Positions 19,641 to 31,133 of a stretch of 64,000 nucleotides of DNA are shown here, piece by piece. How positions within the stretch are numbered: the stretch's first letter is position 1; each line of letters opens with the position of its first letter. The stretch covers positions 1 to 64,000 of the forward strand of contig CAWDGB010000012.1 of NCBI GenBank assembly GCA_963801715.1, in the 5' to 3' direction. Made by a program: the position numbers and the translations under genes. The notes below the pieces were generated by a model. It did not search any database. It had not been told where the DNA came from and saw only the letters and a list, made by a program, of their open reading frames with translations. Source of the DNA: CAVVJA01 sp963801715. Lineage in GTDB: Bacteria > Actinomycetota > Actinomycetes > Mycobacteriales > Jatrophihabitantaceae.

Positions 19641-20366
19641 CTAGGCGGCGGCGGGCGGTGCGAGAACGAGCGCCGCGCTCTGACGCTCGAGCGCCTTGGC
19701 CGCCCCGTTACGCCAGCTGTCGGCCATGGACTGCGACATGGGATCGGGGAAGATCTCATCCTCACCGTTGTCTACCCCGTCCAGGATGGCTCGCGCGACC
19801 GACGCTGGGGAGGCCTTCGGTATGTCGAAGCCTCGGGTCATGTCTGTGTCTGTGGGGCCGGTCAGGACGGCGTGCACCCGCACGCCGCGCCCGGCGAGAA
19901 GAGCACGCAGCGATTGCGTGAGGGAGAACGCGGCTGCCTTGGAGATCGCGTAGGCCGGAGTGATCGGCAAGGGGGCCAAGGCCATGACCGACACATTGTT
20001 GACGATGGCGCCGCGAGAACGAGTCAGCAACGGCAGGAAGGCCTGGGTCACGCCGTAGGTGCCGAAAAGGTTGACGGCGAGGTGCCGTTCGAGCGTGGCC
20101 CGCTCGCTCAGGTCGTCGTAAAGCGCGATGCCGGCGTTGTTGATGAGGATGTCGAGGGATTCGACGCGATCGACGGCCGCCTGAATCTGCGCCGAGCTGG
20201 TCACGTCGACCGTGACCGGCGTGACGCGCGGGTCCGGATGGGTCAGGGGCTCGCGGGTGCCGGCGTATACCCGCTTCGCGCCTCGGGTGAGTGCTTCCTC
20301 GACCAGCGCCTGACCGATGCCGCGATTGGCCCCGGTAATCAGGACTGCCTTGTTGGCGATTGTCAT
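19641..20366 (-). CDS. short-chain dehydrogenase/reductase
   Basis: 241-residue NAD(P)-dependent oxidoreductase. TGANRGIGQA is the cofactor-binding loop, NNAGIALY the structural motif, and YAISKAA holds the catalytic Tyr and Lys (about residues 149 and 153) with the Ser in NNVSVMA. The motif TREP after the second strand suggests NADPH. Substrate unknown. It lies 26 bp upstream of the DUF899 gene in the same direction and may share its transcript. Confidence 0.9.
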   Translation of the reverse strand: MTIANKAVLITGANRGIGQALVEEALTRGAKRVYAGTREPLTHPDPRVTPVTVDVTSSAQIQAAVDRVESLDILINNAGIALYDDLSERATLERHLAVNLFGTYGVTQAFLPLLTRSRGAIVNNVSVMALAPLPITPAYAISKAAAFSLTQSLRALLAGRGVRVHAVLTGPTDTDMTRGFDIPKASPASVARAILDGVDNGEDEIFPDPMSQSMADSWRNGAAKALERQSAALVLAPPAAA

Positions 20367-20477
20367 GTCTACTGCTCCTAGTCCGGTGAATTCCGCGCTG
20401 CTGATTACGCGGCCTGGTGATATAGACCAGCCGGATTCCCGGAAATCGTCGCGGGCCGGCCGGAACCGGACACCGGG

Positions 20478-21078
20478 CTAGCCGCCGCGGGGCTCGGGTG
20501 GAGCCAGGAGGCGCGGCTGGCGGCCGAGAAAGGCGACGAGCTCGTCACCGGGGCAGGCCGGACCAGGCAGCCGAACCGGGTCTGCGAACAGCCCAGTCCG
20601 GGTTTCCGCGGTGATGAGCAGGGGAGCGATCGGCAGTAACAGTGCCGCCAGGCCGGACGGGATCGTCCGGGCGGCGCCGCATGCGACCGAGATGTCCCAG
20701 CCGTGCACGGCGATCTCAATAGCTCCGGCGATCGCGACCAGGCTCGCGGTCAGCTCACGATCACCGATGGAAACCGCGCGCTCCGCCGATCCGGAAGCGG
20801 CGTCGGCGGCGAGCAGCCTGGCGGTGTGGCTGCGCAGCCGCGCGACCGGATCGGGCCTCGGCCGCACCCGGCGCCGCAGAAGCGCTAATGCCTCCGGTGG
20901 CTATCGCCTCGTGCAGCACCCGGATCGAGTCAACGACATGGTCCAACAACGTCTCCAGGTCCCAGCCGGGGCACGGGGTGGGACTCGACAGGAGCTGCGG
21001 AGTGACAAGCGTGGCTTGGGTGAGCGCGTAACTCACGGCTGATTCAAGCAGCTCCCGTTCCCTCCTCAGCCGGCCCAC
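20478..21078 (-). CDS. TIGR03086-like metal-binding (DinB/mycothiol-type) protein, frameshifted
   Basis: Two adjacent frames together encode about 195 residues. The N-terminal half contains SSPTPCPGWDLETLLDHVVDS, the signature of the DinB-like TIGR03086 and maleylpyruvate-isomerase family, and the C-terminal half contains IEIAVHGWDISVACG with a second conserved His. The three His ligands would bind a divalent metal. A one-base shift near 20865 joins the halves. Family members often use mycothiol. The GTG start overlaps the end of the ECF sigma gene, so the two are probably co-translated. Confidence 0.7.
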
Positions 21079-22082
21079 GGGGATACCGCCGGGTCCTGTG
21101 CCGGCATCAGCTCCACGGCCCGGTACGTCAGCGGCAGGCCGAACAACCCGAACATGTCCGGGTTGACGAAGCTGACCATCCGGGCGATCCCTCTCCGGGT
21201 GACGGTGGGCAGCAATACGGCGTGTGCGTGATGCGTCCCGTCTGGTTCGAGCTGGTAGATCGCCAGAGCCGGCTGGCCGTTCGCCATGACCCGAACCAGC
21301 CGCAACCGTCCGGGCGCCGTGAGCAGGTTCGACTCGGTAACGCGCGTCACAACCTGGCGGCCAGCGAACCAGGCCAGTACGGGAGGCATCTCCAGGACGG
21401 CATCCTCGGTCAACAACTCGGCCAGCGCGCTGGCATCGGCATTCTCAATGGCCGCCGCGAACCGGTCCAGTACCGCGCGGCGCTCCGGTTCGGCGGGCTC
21501 GGCCAGCTCATCTTCGGCGGGCAGCGCCTGGGCGAGCTGGGCCCGGGCCCGCCGCAGCGCGCTGTTCACCGCAGTCGTCGTCGTGCCCAGCAGGTCGGCC
21601 ACCTCAGCGGCCGGCCATTCGAGCACATCTCGCAAGATCAGCACCGCGCGCTGCCGAGCCGACAGGTATTGCAACGCCGCGACAAAGGCCAGCCGGATAC
21701 CCGCCCGGGACACTGTGACTGCGGCCGGATCCTCGCGGGCCCCGGCCAGCAGTGCGTCGGCGAACGGCTGCAGCCATGGCACCTCCGGCGCGGCTACCAG
21801 CGGAACCTCCGAGCTCTCTGCCGGCCCACCCAGACCAGACGGCAGCGGCCGGCGGCCGCGGCGCTCGATCGCGGTTAGGCACACATTCGTCGCGATCCGG
21901 TACAGCCAGGTCCGCACTGACGAGCGTCCCTCAAATCCGTCATAGGACCGCCACGCCCGCAAGTACGTCTCCTGAACCAGGTCCTCGGCCTCCTCGGCCG
22001 AGCCCAGCATCCGGTAGCAGTGCGCCAGCAACTCACCCCGGAATCGGCCGGTAAGAGTGGCGAAATCCTCGCTGACTGTCAT
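21066..22082 (-). CDS. ECF RNA polymerase sigma factor with SnoaL-like C-terminal domain
   Basis: About 338 residues, in the SigG/TIGR02960-type family. Region 2 includes HCYRMLGSAEEAEDLVQETYLRAWR and TWLYRIATNVCL; region 4 includes LSARQRAVLILRDVLEWPAAEVADLL with NSALRRARAQL. The last 130 residues form a SnoaL-like domain (RFAAAIENADASALAELLTEDA) that in related ECF factors modulates activity in place of an anti-sigma factor. The start at MTVSED was chosen over an upstream extension that is not conserved. The overlapping TIGR03086-like gene is a likely partner. Confidence 0.9.
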   Translation of the reverse strand: MTVSEDFATLTGRFRGELLAHCYRMLGSAEEAEDLVQETYLRAWRSYDGFEGRSSVRTWLYRIATNVCLTAIERRGRRPLPSGLGGPAESSEVPLVAAPEVPWLQPFADALLAGAREDPAAVTVSRAGIRLAFVAALQYLSARQRAVLILRDVLEWPAAEVADLLGTTTTAVNSALRRARAQLAQALPAEDELAEPAEPERRAVLDRFAAAIENADASALAELLTEDAVLEMPPVLAWFAGRQVVTRVTESNLLTAPGRLRLVRVMANGQPALAIYQLEPDGTHHAHAVLLPTVTRRGIARMVSFVNPDMFGLFGLPLTYRAVELMPAQDPAVSPWAG

Positions 22083-22220
22083 CGGCTGCCCCAAACTCGC
22101 ACCGCGCAAGCGCCAGCGACCCGCTGGCCCTATATCTACAGACTCGGCGGCCGACGCAAAATCGCCGCCCTGGGCGTGCCGGATTCTTGCCGCTTCGCCG
22201 GCTCGGCCGGCGCTGCGTGC

Positions 22221-23253
22221 CTAGTGCCCTTGCCCGGTCGGTACGACAACGGGGTGTTCGGGATCGGCCCAGTATCCGGCGACCCGCCCGTCGTCCTGGA
22301 AGCCGAACAACACCACGCCGTCCTCGTTAATAGGCAGGTCCGTCCGCGCCATCCGTGCCCAGAGCGACATGGATCTTCTGGGTGCTCCATTTCGTGATGT
22401 CCAGGCAGAGCTCGGCGAGCTGCTCCGGACTGAAGGTGGCGCGGGCTGGTCCGACGATGTCCGCTGACAGCGCATCCGGCCGGATGATGAACGCGTCGGT
22501 GATCCGCAGCGCTATCTTGTGCGGCTCCGGAAGGTCGCTGGTTTCGTAGAAGTCGATCTTCGAGGTCATCTCGCTGTCGACTCCGGCGGCCTGGGCATCG
22601 GCCATCCGGAGTGTCTGGCAGATCCGGCAGTTGTGCGTGCGAGCGCACCGTAGTCGGACCAGTTCGGTGGTAACCGGGTCGAGGGCGGTGGAACGGACCA
22701 CCGCGTCCTGATATGACCCGAGCAGCTCGCGCAGCGACGCTTGGGGTTGCTCCGGTCTGCCGCCGTCAGGCAGGTCGGGCACCGGCGGCAGCAAAACCTG
22801 CGCCACCAGCTGCAGCCGCTGGGTGAATTCGACGAGGTAGACCGACGTGACGAAATCCCGGAGGCGGTCCGAGCCCAGCTGACCGCGCAGCGCGTCGAGC
22901 GATTCCTGGCTGGTTCCGGTGACGTCCATGACGAACTGCTCAGCGAACGCGACGCCGTCACGGTCGAGCGCGGAGAACAACGGTGACGTGGCATACGCCG
23001 GCAACTCCGCGACCTTCTGCTCCGGGATGCGGGTCAGCGAACTGCGCGCCCGCATTCCCGCGGTGTTTCCCAGTAGCCAAGCGATCCGGAGCCGGATGAT
23101 CTCGAGCAGAGCTGGATCAACGGTCGCCCAGACCCGTTGGTTGACCTGATCGAGCAGGGCGGTTGCCTCTGGTTCAAGGACATACAGCGCTTTCGGCAGC
23201 AGCCACACGGTCGGCAACTCAGCCTGCGTCGTCGCGTCCGAGTAACTGTTCAT
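22221..23253 (-). CDS. carboxymuconolactone-decarboxylase family (AhpD-like) protein, one frameshift
   Basis: About 343 residues with two CMD-like halves. The second half has RCARTHNCRICQTLRMADAQAAG, which contains the CxxC redox pair typical of AhpD-like proteins, followed by KWSTQKIHVALGTD. A break near 22370 separates a 40-residue tail (INEDGVVLFGFQDDGRVAGYW). Such proteins act in peroxide defence or as simple thiol reductases; the exact role is unknown. It is divergent from the GH15 gene. Confidence 0.8.
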
Positions 23254-23454
23254 TGACTAAAATTAGCAACGCCTCCGAGCAGTAGACCAGCTCGTCCGCC
23301 GGTCCCAGGCGTTCCGTCTCGCGGGAAACCCGTCAGACGTCGACTTCGGATTATCCGAGGACCTGCGACGGCGACGATCTCTTGACCGCAACCGGCCGAT
23401 GCGCTTGCCTGTGAGGGCGAGCACATTGCGGCATTCGGCAGAGGGCGAGGAGCT
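23254..23454. promoter_or_regulatory. divergent promoter region
   Basis: A 200-bp gap between the divergent CMD-family and GH15 genes. The stretch next to the CMD start is notably AT-rich (GACTAAAATTAGCAA), which would suit a promoter, but no clear operator was found. Confidence 0.4.
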
Positions 23455-26400
23455 ATGCGCGCACGACCGTTGTCCGTAGTCCTGGTGGTCGGCACGGTGG
23501 TTGCCGGTTCACTCGCGGCCGCAGCGCCGGCCGCCGTCGCCGCCCCGGGTTCTGCCACTGACGGCCCGGGCGCGTTGAGTCACTTCGACCTCGCCCGCAA
23601 GGACTGTCTGGGCACTGCCCGAAACACGACGTCGAAGATCTGGTACACGGTGGCAGGCGGCGTGCTGTCGGATGTCTATGCGCCGACGATCGACACGACG
23701 AACGTCGAGACGATGCAGTACCTCGTCACCGACGGCTCCACGTTCACCGACCTGCAGTCACGCGACACGACCTACACGGTCTCGGCTGACTCGACCGGAA
23801 TGGTCTGCACGGTCACGTCCACGGCCAAGTCCGGTGCCTACCGGCTCACCACGACGTACCTCACCGACCCGGCCCGCCCGAGCGTCGTGCTGCAGACCAG
23901 CTACACGCCGCTGACGGCGGCTGCCGCGGGATACCGGGTCTACGTCCGGCTTGACGCGACGGTCGGCGGCAACGGTGGCGGCGGCGGCGGCAACGGCGGT
24001 GCCGACAACGCGGTGATCGACACGACGACTGGTTCGCCGGTGCCGGTCTCCTACGACACGAACACCCAGACCAACGCCGCCAATCGCGACTACGCCGTGC
24101 CGAGCTTCCTCGCCTTGCGGGCCGATCAACCGTTCGGCGTGGTGAGCAGCGGCTTCGTCGGTAGCCCCTCGGACGGACTCGTCCAGCTCGACTCCGCGCA
24201 CACGCCTGACACCCACCGACTCGGCGCTCGGCGGCAACGTCGAGCAGACGGCCCAGGTCCGCTTCGACAAGCACGGCGACGCGATGCTCGCCCTCGGTTT
24301 CGGCACCACCCAGGCCGACGCCGTCGCCACGGCCGGCGCCACGGTGGGCCGGCCCTTCGGGTCGCTGACGCGGCCAGTACCGGTCGGGTTGGCTGTCGTA
24401 CGACGACGCGCTCAACGCCCCGTCCAAGAACCTTCCCGGTCTGACGAAGGCCCAGCAGACAGCCGCCGTGAACGCGTACTACGTGTCCGCCAACGTGGTC
24501 AAGGCCAGCGAGGACAAGACGTTCCCGGGCGCGATTGTGGCCTCGATCGCGTCGCCGTGGGGCCAGGCGGTCTCGGCCGGCGACCCGGCCAACACCTACT
24601 TCGGCTCGTATCGGGAGGTCTTCTCCCGTGACCTCTACGAGGCGTGGACGGCGTTGCTCACCGACGGCGACCTGGCCACCGCCCGGGACGCCACCAGGTT
24701 CCTGCTCGAGAAGCAGCAGCTCCCAGACGGGTCGCTGCCGCGCAACTCGCTGGTCAACGGCAAGCTAGCGCCCGACTCGTTCAACACCCAGCTCGATGAG
24801 GTTGCCTACCCGATCCTGATGGTGTTGCAGTCCGGTCTCGCCGGCGACGCCGGCCTCTGGCCGCACGTCCAGGCCGCGGCGAACTATCTGATCGCGCACG
24901 GGCCGTCGTTCGGACCAGAGCGTTGGGAGGAGCAGAGCGGATACTCGCCGTCGACCATCGCCGCCGAGATCGCCGGCCTGGTCGCGGCCGCAACGATCGC
25001 CCAGCAGCATGCGTCTCCGGCCGACGCTCGGATCTGGCTCGCCACGGCCGACCAGTACCAGCGCTCGATCAAGGGCTGGACGGTCACGACGAATGGCCCG
25101 CTGTCGAGCCAGCCTTACTTCATCCGGCTGTCCAAGACCGGTGACCCGAATGCGGCGATCAGCTACAACGTCGGCAACGGCGGACCCACGCTCGACCAGC
25201 GCGCGGTCATCGACGCCGGTTTCCTCGAGCTGGTTCGACTCGGTGAGCTCTCGGCCACCGACCCGGATGTCGCTGAACTCGCTGACCGTGGTCGACAAGA
25301 CCATCGAGAAGCAGACCGCCAGCGGGCGCAGGCTTGGTTGCGGTACAACGGTGACGGCTACGGCGACTGCCACGTCCTGCCGGACCACACCTGTCCGCTC
25401 GAGGGCAGGCCGTGGGCACCGTCGAACATGGGCACCGGGCACCCGTGGCCGGTGCTATCCGCCGAGCGCGGCGCGCAGGATCTGGCCACCGGCCAGGCCA
25501 ACTCAGCGGGCCAGCTACTCGCCGCGATGATCGCGATGTCCGGTGGCGTCGGCCTGGTTCCCGAGCAGGTCTGGGACGCGCCGAACGTCGCCGCGTCGCC
25601 ATTCGGCACCGACCCGACTATCGCCTCGATCGGCTTCGTCAACGGCAAGCCGGACGGCTCGGCTGCGCCGCTGACCTGGGGTGCCGGCTCGCTCGTTCGG
25701 CTGACTGCCGACCTGAGCGCGGGCCGGGTTCTGGAGCAGCCGGCTCAGACCGTCGACCGCTACATCACCCACACCCAGCTGGCGACCACGCTCACCGTGA
25801 CGTCGCCGCCCGACCAGACCGCCGCCACGAACCCGATTCACGTCGCTGGGACGGCGGTGCCCGGCGCGACCGTCGATGTTGCCGATGTCGGCACGAGCGC
25901 GACCACACACGCCAGCGGCACCGCAGCCGCCGACGGGTCGTTCAGCTTCGACATCGCCCCCGCTCGATCGGCAACAACGTTCTCGTCGTCACCAGCACCG
26001 CGCCCAATGGCGGTACGGCCCAGGCCGTTCGGACGGTCGTCAACGACGTCGTCCAAGGCACCCTGCTGTTCGACAGCACGGACCCGACAGGCGACGACAA
26101 CGGGCCTGGCAACTACGCGTACCCGACGGCCCCAGATTTCCACGCTGGCGCATTCGACATGACCGATTTCCAGGTCTACGACACCGGCAGCACGGTGACC
26201 TTCCGGGTCCAGACGCGCGACCTGTCGCCGACGTTCGGCAGCCCGCTCGGCGCGCAGCTCGTCGACGTCTACGTGCACCAGCCGGGCGCATCGTCGACGT
26301 CGACGGAGGCGTCGTTCCCACAACGGAACTACGCAATCGCGCCAGCGAGCGCGTGGAGCCGGCTGCTCGAGGTACAGGGCTTCGGCCAGCGGTTCGTCGA

Positions 26401-26764
26401 CGCGTCGAATGCCAACACGGTCGGCACCATCACGATCAGCGCCAACCAGATCTCGCGGTACATCACGTTCTCCGTGGACAAGACGGCATTGGGCGGGACA
26501 CCCGGCGCCGGGCTGGGCGTTCACGGTGGTGCTGACCGGCCAGGACGGCTTCAGCCCGGACCAGGCCCGCGGCTTCCAGCCGACTCCGCAGCCCTTCCAG
26601 TTCGGCGTGTGCGCGACGGCCGCTCCGATCCGCACTGCACCTTCGACCCGAGCAAAGTGCCGAAGGCTCTGGACGTACTCACTCCGTCTGGCGTAACCCA
26701 GTCCGACGAGCTGGACTACACACAGCACCAGCCTGTGACGATCAGCGGAGTGGCCATCCCGTAG
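23455..26764 (+). CDS. secreted GH15 glucodextranase/glucoamylase-like enzyme (several frameshifts)
   Basis: Exported multi-domain glycosidase of about 1100 residues once frames are joined. In order: signal peptide (about 1-30, ending AAPAAVAAPG); the GH15 N-terminal beta domain with a Gly-rich insert; the alpha/alpha barrel with SREVFSRDLYEAW, SLPRNSLVNGK, RWEEQSGYSPST (predicted general acid Glu) and GTGHPWPVLSAERGA (predicted general base Glu); an Ig-like domain (VTSPPDQTAATNPIHVAGTA); and a C-terminal glucodextranase-type domain. It should release glucose from alpha-linked glucans or dextran outside the cell. Frame changes occur near 24205, 24370, 25280/25330, 25965, 26505 and 26630, and are probably consensus errors. 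Confidence 0.85.
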
Positions 26765-26770
26765 GAACTG

Positions 26771-26860
26771 GGGGCCGCCACGGCGGCGGCCCCGGCTGGG
26801 CCCGCATCGGTGGGCCGAGCAGGAAGCAGCCGCCCCTCGCAGGTAGCGGGGAGCGGCTGC
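26771..26860. terminator. pair of GC-rich hairpins between convergent genes
   Basis: Hairpin one pairs GGGGCCGCC (26771-26779) with GGCGGCCCC (26785-26793). Hairpin two pairs GCAGCCGC (26826-26833) with GCGGCTGC (26853-26860). They lie between the 3' ends of the GH15 gene and the BNR gene and could terminate both; no long T run follows, which is usual in actinobacteria. Confidence 0.65.
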
Positions 26861-26888
26861 TCGGTCAGGCGCCGCTGGCAAGTCGGTG

Positions 26889-28675
26889 TTAGAACGCGCC
26901 GGTGGCGCTGACGACGTCTTCCTGGTTGATCGGTGTGGGCACGAACTCCGCTCCGTAGAACCACACCACGTTCTGCTTGTTGTTGCTGTCGGTCCAGAAC
27001 GCGTGGAAGTTGCCGTCCGAGCCGACGGCTATGTCGGTGTAGTCGCCGAAGAATCCGCCGCCGAATCCGTTCTGGGTGTTGATCGGATGCGTGCTCACGG
27101 TCTGTGTCACGTTCGTGGTCAGATCTGTGACGACGTAGTCCAGGCGAGTGTTGTGGATGTAGTCGCCGAGGGCGTCACATTCGATCCGACCGACCGGGGC
27201 GGGCGGTCCGGAGGCGCAGGTCTGCCAGGGTGAGACCACGTCGCCGCGGTACGCCGACAGGTACACACGCCCGTTTGGACCGGTGGCTGCGGCCGGGAAC
27301 ACGTCCTCGACCGCGCGCAGGGGTGTGGGTGCGTTCAGCGTTCCGCCCGAGGGTTGGGTGACCGGGTACCCGACCGGGGTGCGCGTCGCCGCGGCGAACA
27401 CGCGCGCTGGGGCCGACCAGGTGGCGCCGCCGTCGGTGGACTTGCTGTAGACCGCGACCGAACCAGCGGCGGTCTCGGTGTCCCAGGTCGCGTACACGTC
27501 GCCGTTGGCGGCTACGGCCGCGGCCGGGTAGCTGTTGACGCGGAATGCGGTGTCGTGCAGCGGAGCGATGTCGGTCAGCGGCGCGATCGCCTTCGGCGCA
27601 CTCCAGGTCGCGCCGCCGTCGGTCGACTTCACCACGTAGGTCGAGTCGGTCGTGGCGAGGCGGGTCGAGCCGTCCCAGAACACGTACAGCGAGCCGTCGG
27701 GGCCGACGACCGGTCGCGAGCCCTGGCCGTAGTGCGCGTTGCCGGAGATCATCTTCGGCGTGGTGAAGGTGCGCCCGCCGTCGCTCGAGGAGACGAATGC
27801 GATCGGCGACTGGACGTACGCTCCGGTCTGGGCGTTGAACTTGAACCGGGTCCAGGTGACGTAGACGCGGTCACGGAACGGGCTGGTCGGGTTGTGGTCG
27901 ACCGCGATCCATTCCTTGTCGTTGAGGATCGCCGGTGAGGTGGTTTGGTTGATGAAGGTCGGCGCCGACCAGGTCAGCGCGCCGTTGTTGATGGTGCCGC
28001 GGTTGACTGTCACCGTGTTCGGTGCGCTTGTCCGGTTGAAGCCCAGGCCCGCGTAGTAGACGTTTCCGCGGCTGTCGAAGGCAACGGACGGGTCGCCGCC
28101 GGCGTCGTACTGGCCGCCGGTGAGCCGCTCCACACCTGGAATCAGCGTGCCCAGGTGGTTCGGGTCGGTGGCCGTGCAGCACCACGTGCTGCCCGCCGTC
28201 GGTGGAGAGATAGGTGCCGGAATAGCCGTCACCGAGCGCGCTGCACGGGGTTCCGGCGATCGTGCACGACCAGGTGCGGGAGACGTAGTCATTCGCGCCG
28301 GCGACGATCACCTGTGGATTGTTCGGGTCAACGGCGATCGCCGTTTCGTTCTGCGGCGCGCCAGCGGTGTCCTGGTTGACCGTCACATTCGGTGGCTTGC
28401 ACGGATGTGCCATCGAGCGGGCTGCTGAGCACGAACGGCGGACTGATCGGCGCAGCCGCGGGCGGCGCGCTGTCCTCCTCGGCCTCCTCCTCGATAAACG
28501 CCGAGAACCTGATCTGCAGGCCGGCCGTGCCGTGGAGCGATGCCACCTTGCCGGCCAGGGTGGTGATGTCATAGGACGTCGCCGCTTGTGCCGGGGTTAC
28601 GGCAGCGACCGCGGCAGCACCGGTCAAGATGGCTGCCGCGAGCAGAGCCAGTGAACGCCTCAACGCGTCCTCCAT
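26889..28675 (-). CDS. secreted BNR-repeat (sialidase-like) protein, frameshifted
   Basis: About 590 residues with a signal peptide (LALLAAAILTGAAAVAAVTPAQA), a short charged segment, and a beta-propeller with several Asp-box motifs (SSDGGRTFTTPK, STDGGATWSAPK, STDGGATWSAPA). Breaks near 28180 and 28400 separate the leader and first blade (PPNVTVNQDTAGAPQNETAIAVDP) from the rest. Asp boxes are shared by sialidases and many non-enzymatic propellers; the sialidase Arg triad was not identified, so enzymatic activity is doubtful. It is convergent with the GH15 gene and may act in the same extracellular polysaccharide process. Confidence 0.75.
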
Positions 28676-28811
28676 TCAGTTGGTGACGGCGCGCTCGTGG
28701 CACGCCGCCGAGGGTGAACAGCCGGACGCTCTGTTTGTAGTCGGACATCTCCGCTCACGGCAAGACAAACAACGGGCAGATTCGTGTCTTGCCGGCACCG
28801 TGCTTCTGCCG

Positions 28812-29346
28812 CTATCGCCACAAGGTGCGGGCCAGCGCGTCGCGGCGCCGCCCGGCGCGCACTCCTGCGGGCTGATGGTCGGCGGGATGCCCTAGGCACA
28901 CGATGAGCCGGGGCTCCCACCCGTCGGGCAGGTCCAGTACGTGCGTTGCGGCAGCGCGGCTGAACGAGGTAACCGGTCCGGAGCCAAGTCCGATAGCGTG
29001 CGCGGCCAGCAGGATTGTTGCCGCGAGGGTGCCCACGTCCACGTACAGGCCTGGGCGTGCCGGGCCGAAACCCGAAGCGCCGGGCATTGGCCTGATCGAT
29101 GCAAATGACGATCGCGGCGGCGGGGCGTTGCAGCATGCCCGGCGATACCAGCCGTAGCACAGACAGCCGGCCGGGGTCGGTAACGACGACCAGCGGATGC
29201 AGGCGGCGGTTGCCGGCGCTCGGAGCGAACGACGCCGCCTCGAGCACCGTGTCCAACTGGTCACGGGTGACCGGCTGCGCGGTCAGTGCCCGGGCTACCC
29301 GGCGGCTGCGGATGGTCCGCAGGACCTCGGCGCTCGGCTCCGTCAT
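28812..29346 (-). CDS. nitroreductase family protein (one frameshift)
   Basis: About 178 residues, FMN-dependent. RSRRVARALTAQPVTRDQLDTVLEAASFAPSAGNRRLHP is the FMN-binding N-terminus, and GTLAATILLAAHAIGLGSGPVTSF and DGWEPRLIVCLGHP complete the fold. A break near 29065 joins the two halves. The start follows four bases after the stop of the small upstream gene, so they form an operon. Substrate not predictable. Confidence 0.8.
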
Positions 29347-29350
29347 GTCG

Positions 29351-29668
29351 TTAGGCCTTGCTGCGCAGCCCGGCGCGTTGCATGGCATGTTCAGCCACGG
29401 CCACGCATACCGTGTCGAGTTGCGCAGCGAAGTCGCCGCGGTCGTCGTCGTCACTGAGCGGTACCGGACCGAGTTGCTGCAACGGTCCGGTCACCAGCTG
29501 GCGGACTGGTTCCGACGATCGCGGTGCGATCATCTCGCCAAGACGGCGGGCGGCCGTGAGCAGCCGCAGCGGTCCGTATTCCGCTGCTTCGTCCAATTGG
29601 GTCCGGGCGGCCGTGACCAGGAAGGCGAATAACTCCACGGCCTCTTCTTCGGTCAGCACTAGCTGCAT
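29351..29668 (-). CDS. small helical protein, DUF6092-like
   Basis: 105 residues, all-helical by eye: EEEAVELFAFLVTAARTQLDEAAEYGPLRLLTAARRL resembles the DUF6092 family as I recall it. No catalytic motif. It is the first gene of a two-gene operon with the nitroreductase, so a partnership is plausible but unproven. Confidence 0.6.
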   Translation of the reverse strand: MQLVLTEEEAVELFAFLVTAARTQLDEAAEYGPLRLLTAARRLGEMIAPRSSEPVRQLVTGPLQQLGPVPLSDDDDRGDFAAQLDTVCVAVAEHAMQRAGLRSKA

Positions 29669-29802
29669 TGCCGATTCCCTCTGCCGGGCGATGTTTGCTG
29701 GCTTTATGCTTGTCGATCGCTGTTGGAAGTCGACGCGCTCGTCGGCCTCGACACTGTTGACCCGTTGCCCCAGCGCACAATCTTATTACCGGGAATCACG
29801 CT

Positions 29803-31089
29803 GTGACCGAAGACAACCGCGAACTCGACGCGCGCAAAGCGACCTACGGCGGACCACTCACGAACTGGGCCGGAAACGTGACCTTCTCCGCGACCCAGTT
29901 GCACCGACCGCGCAGCGTTGCGGAACTCCAACACGTGGTTGCCGGATCGGCTCGCATTCGGGCGCTGGGATCGGGCCACTCGTTTAGCCGCGTCGCGGAC
30001 ACGTCGGGCGACCTTGTCACGACCGAGGCGCTGCAAATCGGCGTCGACTTTGACGAATCGAAGCGAACCGCCACGGTGCCTGCGGGTGCGCGCTATAGCG
30101 ATATCGGGCCGACTCTGCACGCTCGCGGGCGGGCGCTGCCGAATCTCGGATCGCTCCCGCACATCGTTATCGCGGGCGCGGCCGCCACCGGCACCCACGG
30201 ATCCGGCGACCGAAACAAATGCCTGGCCGCGGCCGTCGTCGGCATCGAGTTCGTGCGCGCTGACGGGGAGCTCGTGACGATTGCGAGGCAGGATGGTGGG
30301 TTCGCCGGATCGGTCCTCGCTCTCGGCGCGCTCGGCGTAGCGACCCGATTAACGCTCGCGACCCAACCAGCGTTCGACCTGCGGCAGCGTGTCTGGCACG
30401 ACGCACCGCTGGATAGCGTGCTCGATCATTTCGACGAGATCATGGGCTCCGGCTACAGCGTCAGCCTGCTCAGCTGGCCGCATCGCCGCGACGTCATCGA
30501 CCAGATCTGGATCAAGAGTCGGGCCGAGACCGAGCCGCCCGACGGCACGATCTGGGGCGCCAGAGCCGCTACCGAGCCGGCGCACCCCGTCGCCGGACTG
30601 GATGCACGAGCGGCCAGCCCACAACTCGGCGAACGGCTGCCCTGGTACGAGGTGTTACCGCACTTTCGAGCCAGCTTCACCCCGAGCAGCGGCGACGAAC
30701 AGCAAACGGAATACTTGATTCCGCGTCAGCACGGTCCCGCCGCCGTCGCCGCCCTCCAGCAACTCGATCTCACCGACGCGCTGCAGGTGATGGAGATTCG
30801 CACGGTCGCGGCCGACGACCTCTGGCTCAGCCCGGCATACGGCCGCGATTCGGTCGCCGCCCACTTCACCTGGCACAACCGCGACGCCGCCGTACTGCAC
30901 GCCTGCGCCCAGGTCGAGCGGGCGCTCGATCGTTTTGAACCACGTCCGCACTGGGGGAAGATCTTCTCCCTCGACCCGCAGCGGGTCCGCGACAGCTACC
31001 CCAGATTGACCGACTTCCAGCAGCTGGCCGCACGGCACGATCCGAACCGCAAATTCGGCAACCAATTCCTCAGCGATTTCATCTACTGA
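29803..31089 (+). CDS. alditol oxidase-like FAD enzyme
   Basis: 428 residues of the aldonolactone/alditol-oxidase family. The VAO-type FAD domain contains RALGSGHSFSRVADT, where the His is the expected covalent FAD attachment site, then LPNLGSLPHIVIAGAAATGTHGSG. The C-terminal ALO domain ends with RPHWGKIF and a DPNRKFGNQFL tail. It oxidises polyols such as xylitol or sorbitol with oxygen, giving H2O2, or an aldonolactone. It starts at GTG. No frame breaks. Soluble cytosolic enzyme. It is convergent with the aldo/keto reductase gene. Confidence 0.85.
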   Translation: MTEDNRELDARKATYGGPLTNWAGNVTFSATQLHRPRSVAELQHVVAGSARIRALGSGHSFSRVADTSGDLVTTEALQIGVDFDESKRTATVPAGARYSDIGPTLHARGRALPNLGSLPHIVIAGAAATGTHGSGDRNKCLAAAVVGIEFVRADGELVTIARQDGGFAGSVLALGALGVATRLTLATQPAFDLRQRVWHDAPLDSVLDHFDEIMGSGYSVSLLSWPHRRDVIDQIWIKSRAETEPPDGTIWGARAATEPAHPVAGLDARAASPQLGERLPWYEVLPHFRASFTPSSGDEQQTEYLIPRQHGPAAVAALQQLDLTDALQVMEIRTVAADDLWLSPAYGRDSVAAHFTWHNRDAAVLHACAQVERALDRFEPRPHWGKIFSLDPQRVRDSYPRLTDFQQLAARHDPNRKFGNQFLSDFIY

Positions 31090-31133
31090 GGCGATTCGCC
31101 CGGGGGAGCGGTCGCACGCTGTGCCCGTCGGCG

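Noticed and set aside
23960..24005. Gly-rich stretch in the GH15 gene as an artefact or phase-variable repeat
   Set aside because: It is a short low-complexity linker in frame with the conserved domain and needs no special explanation.
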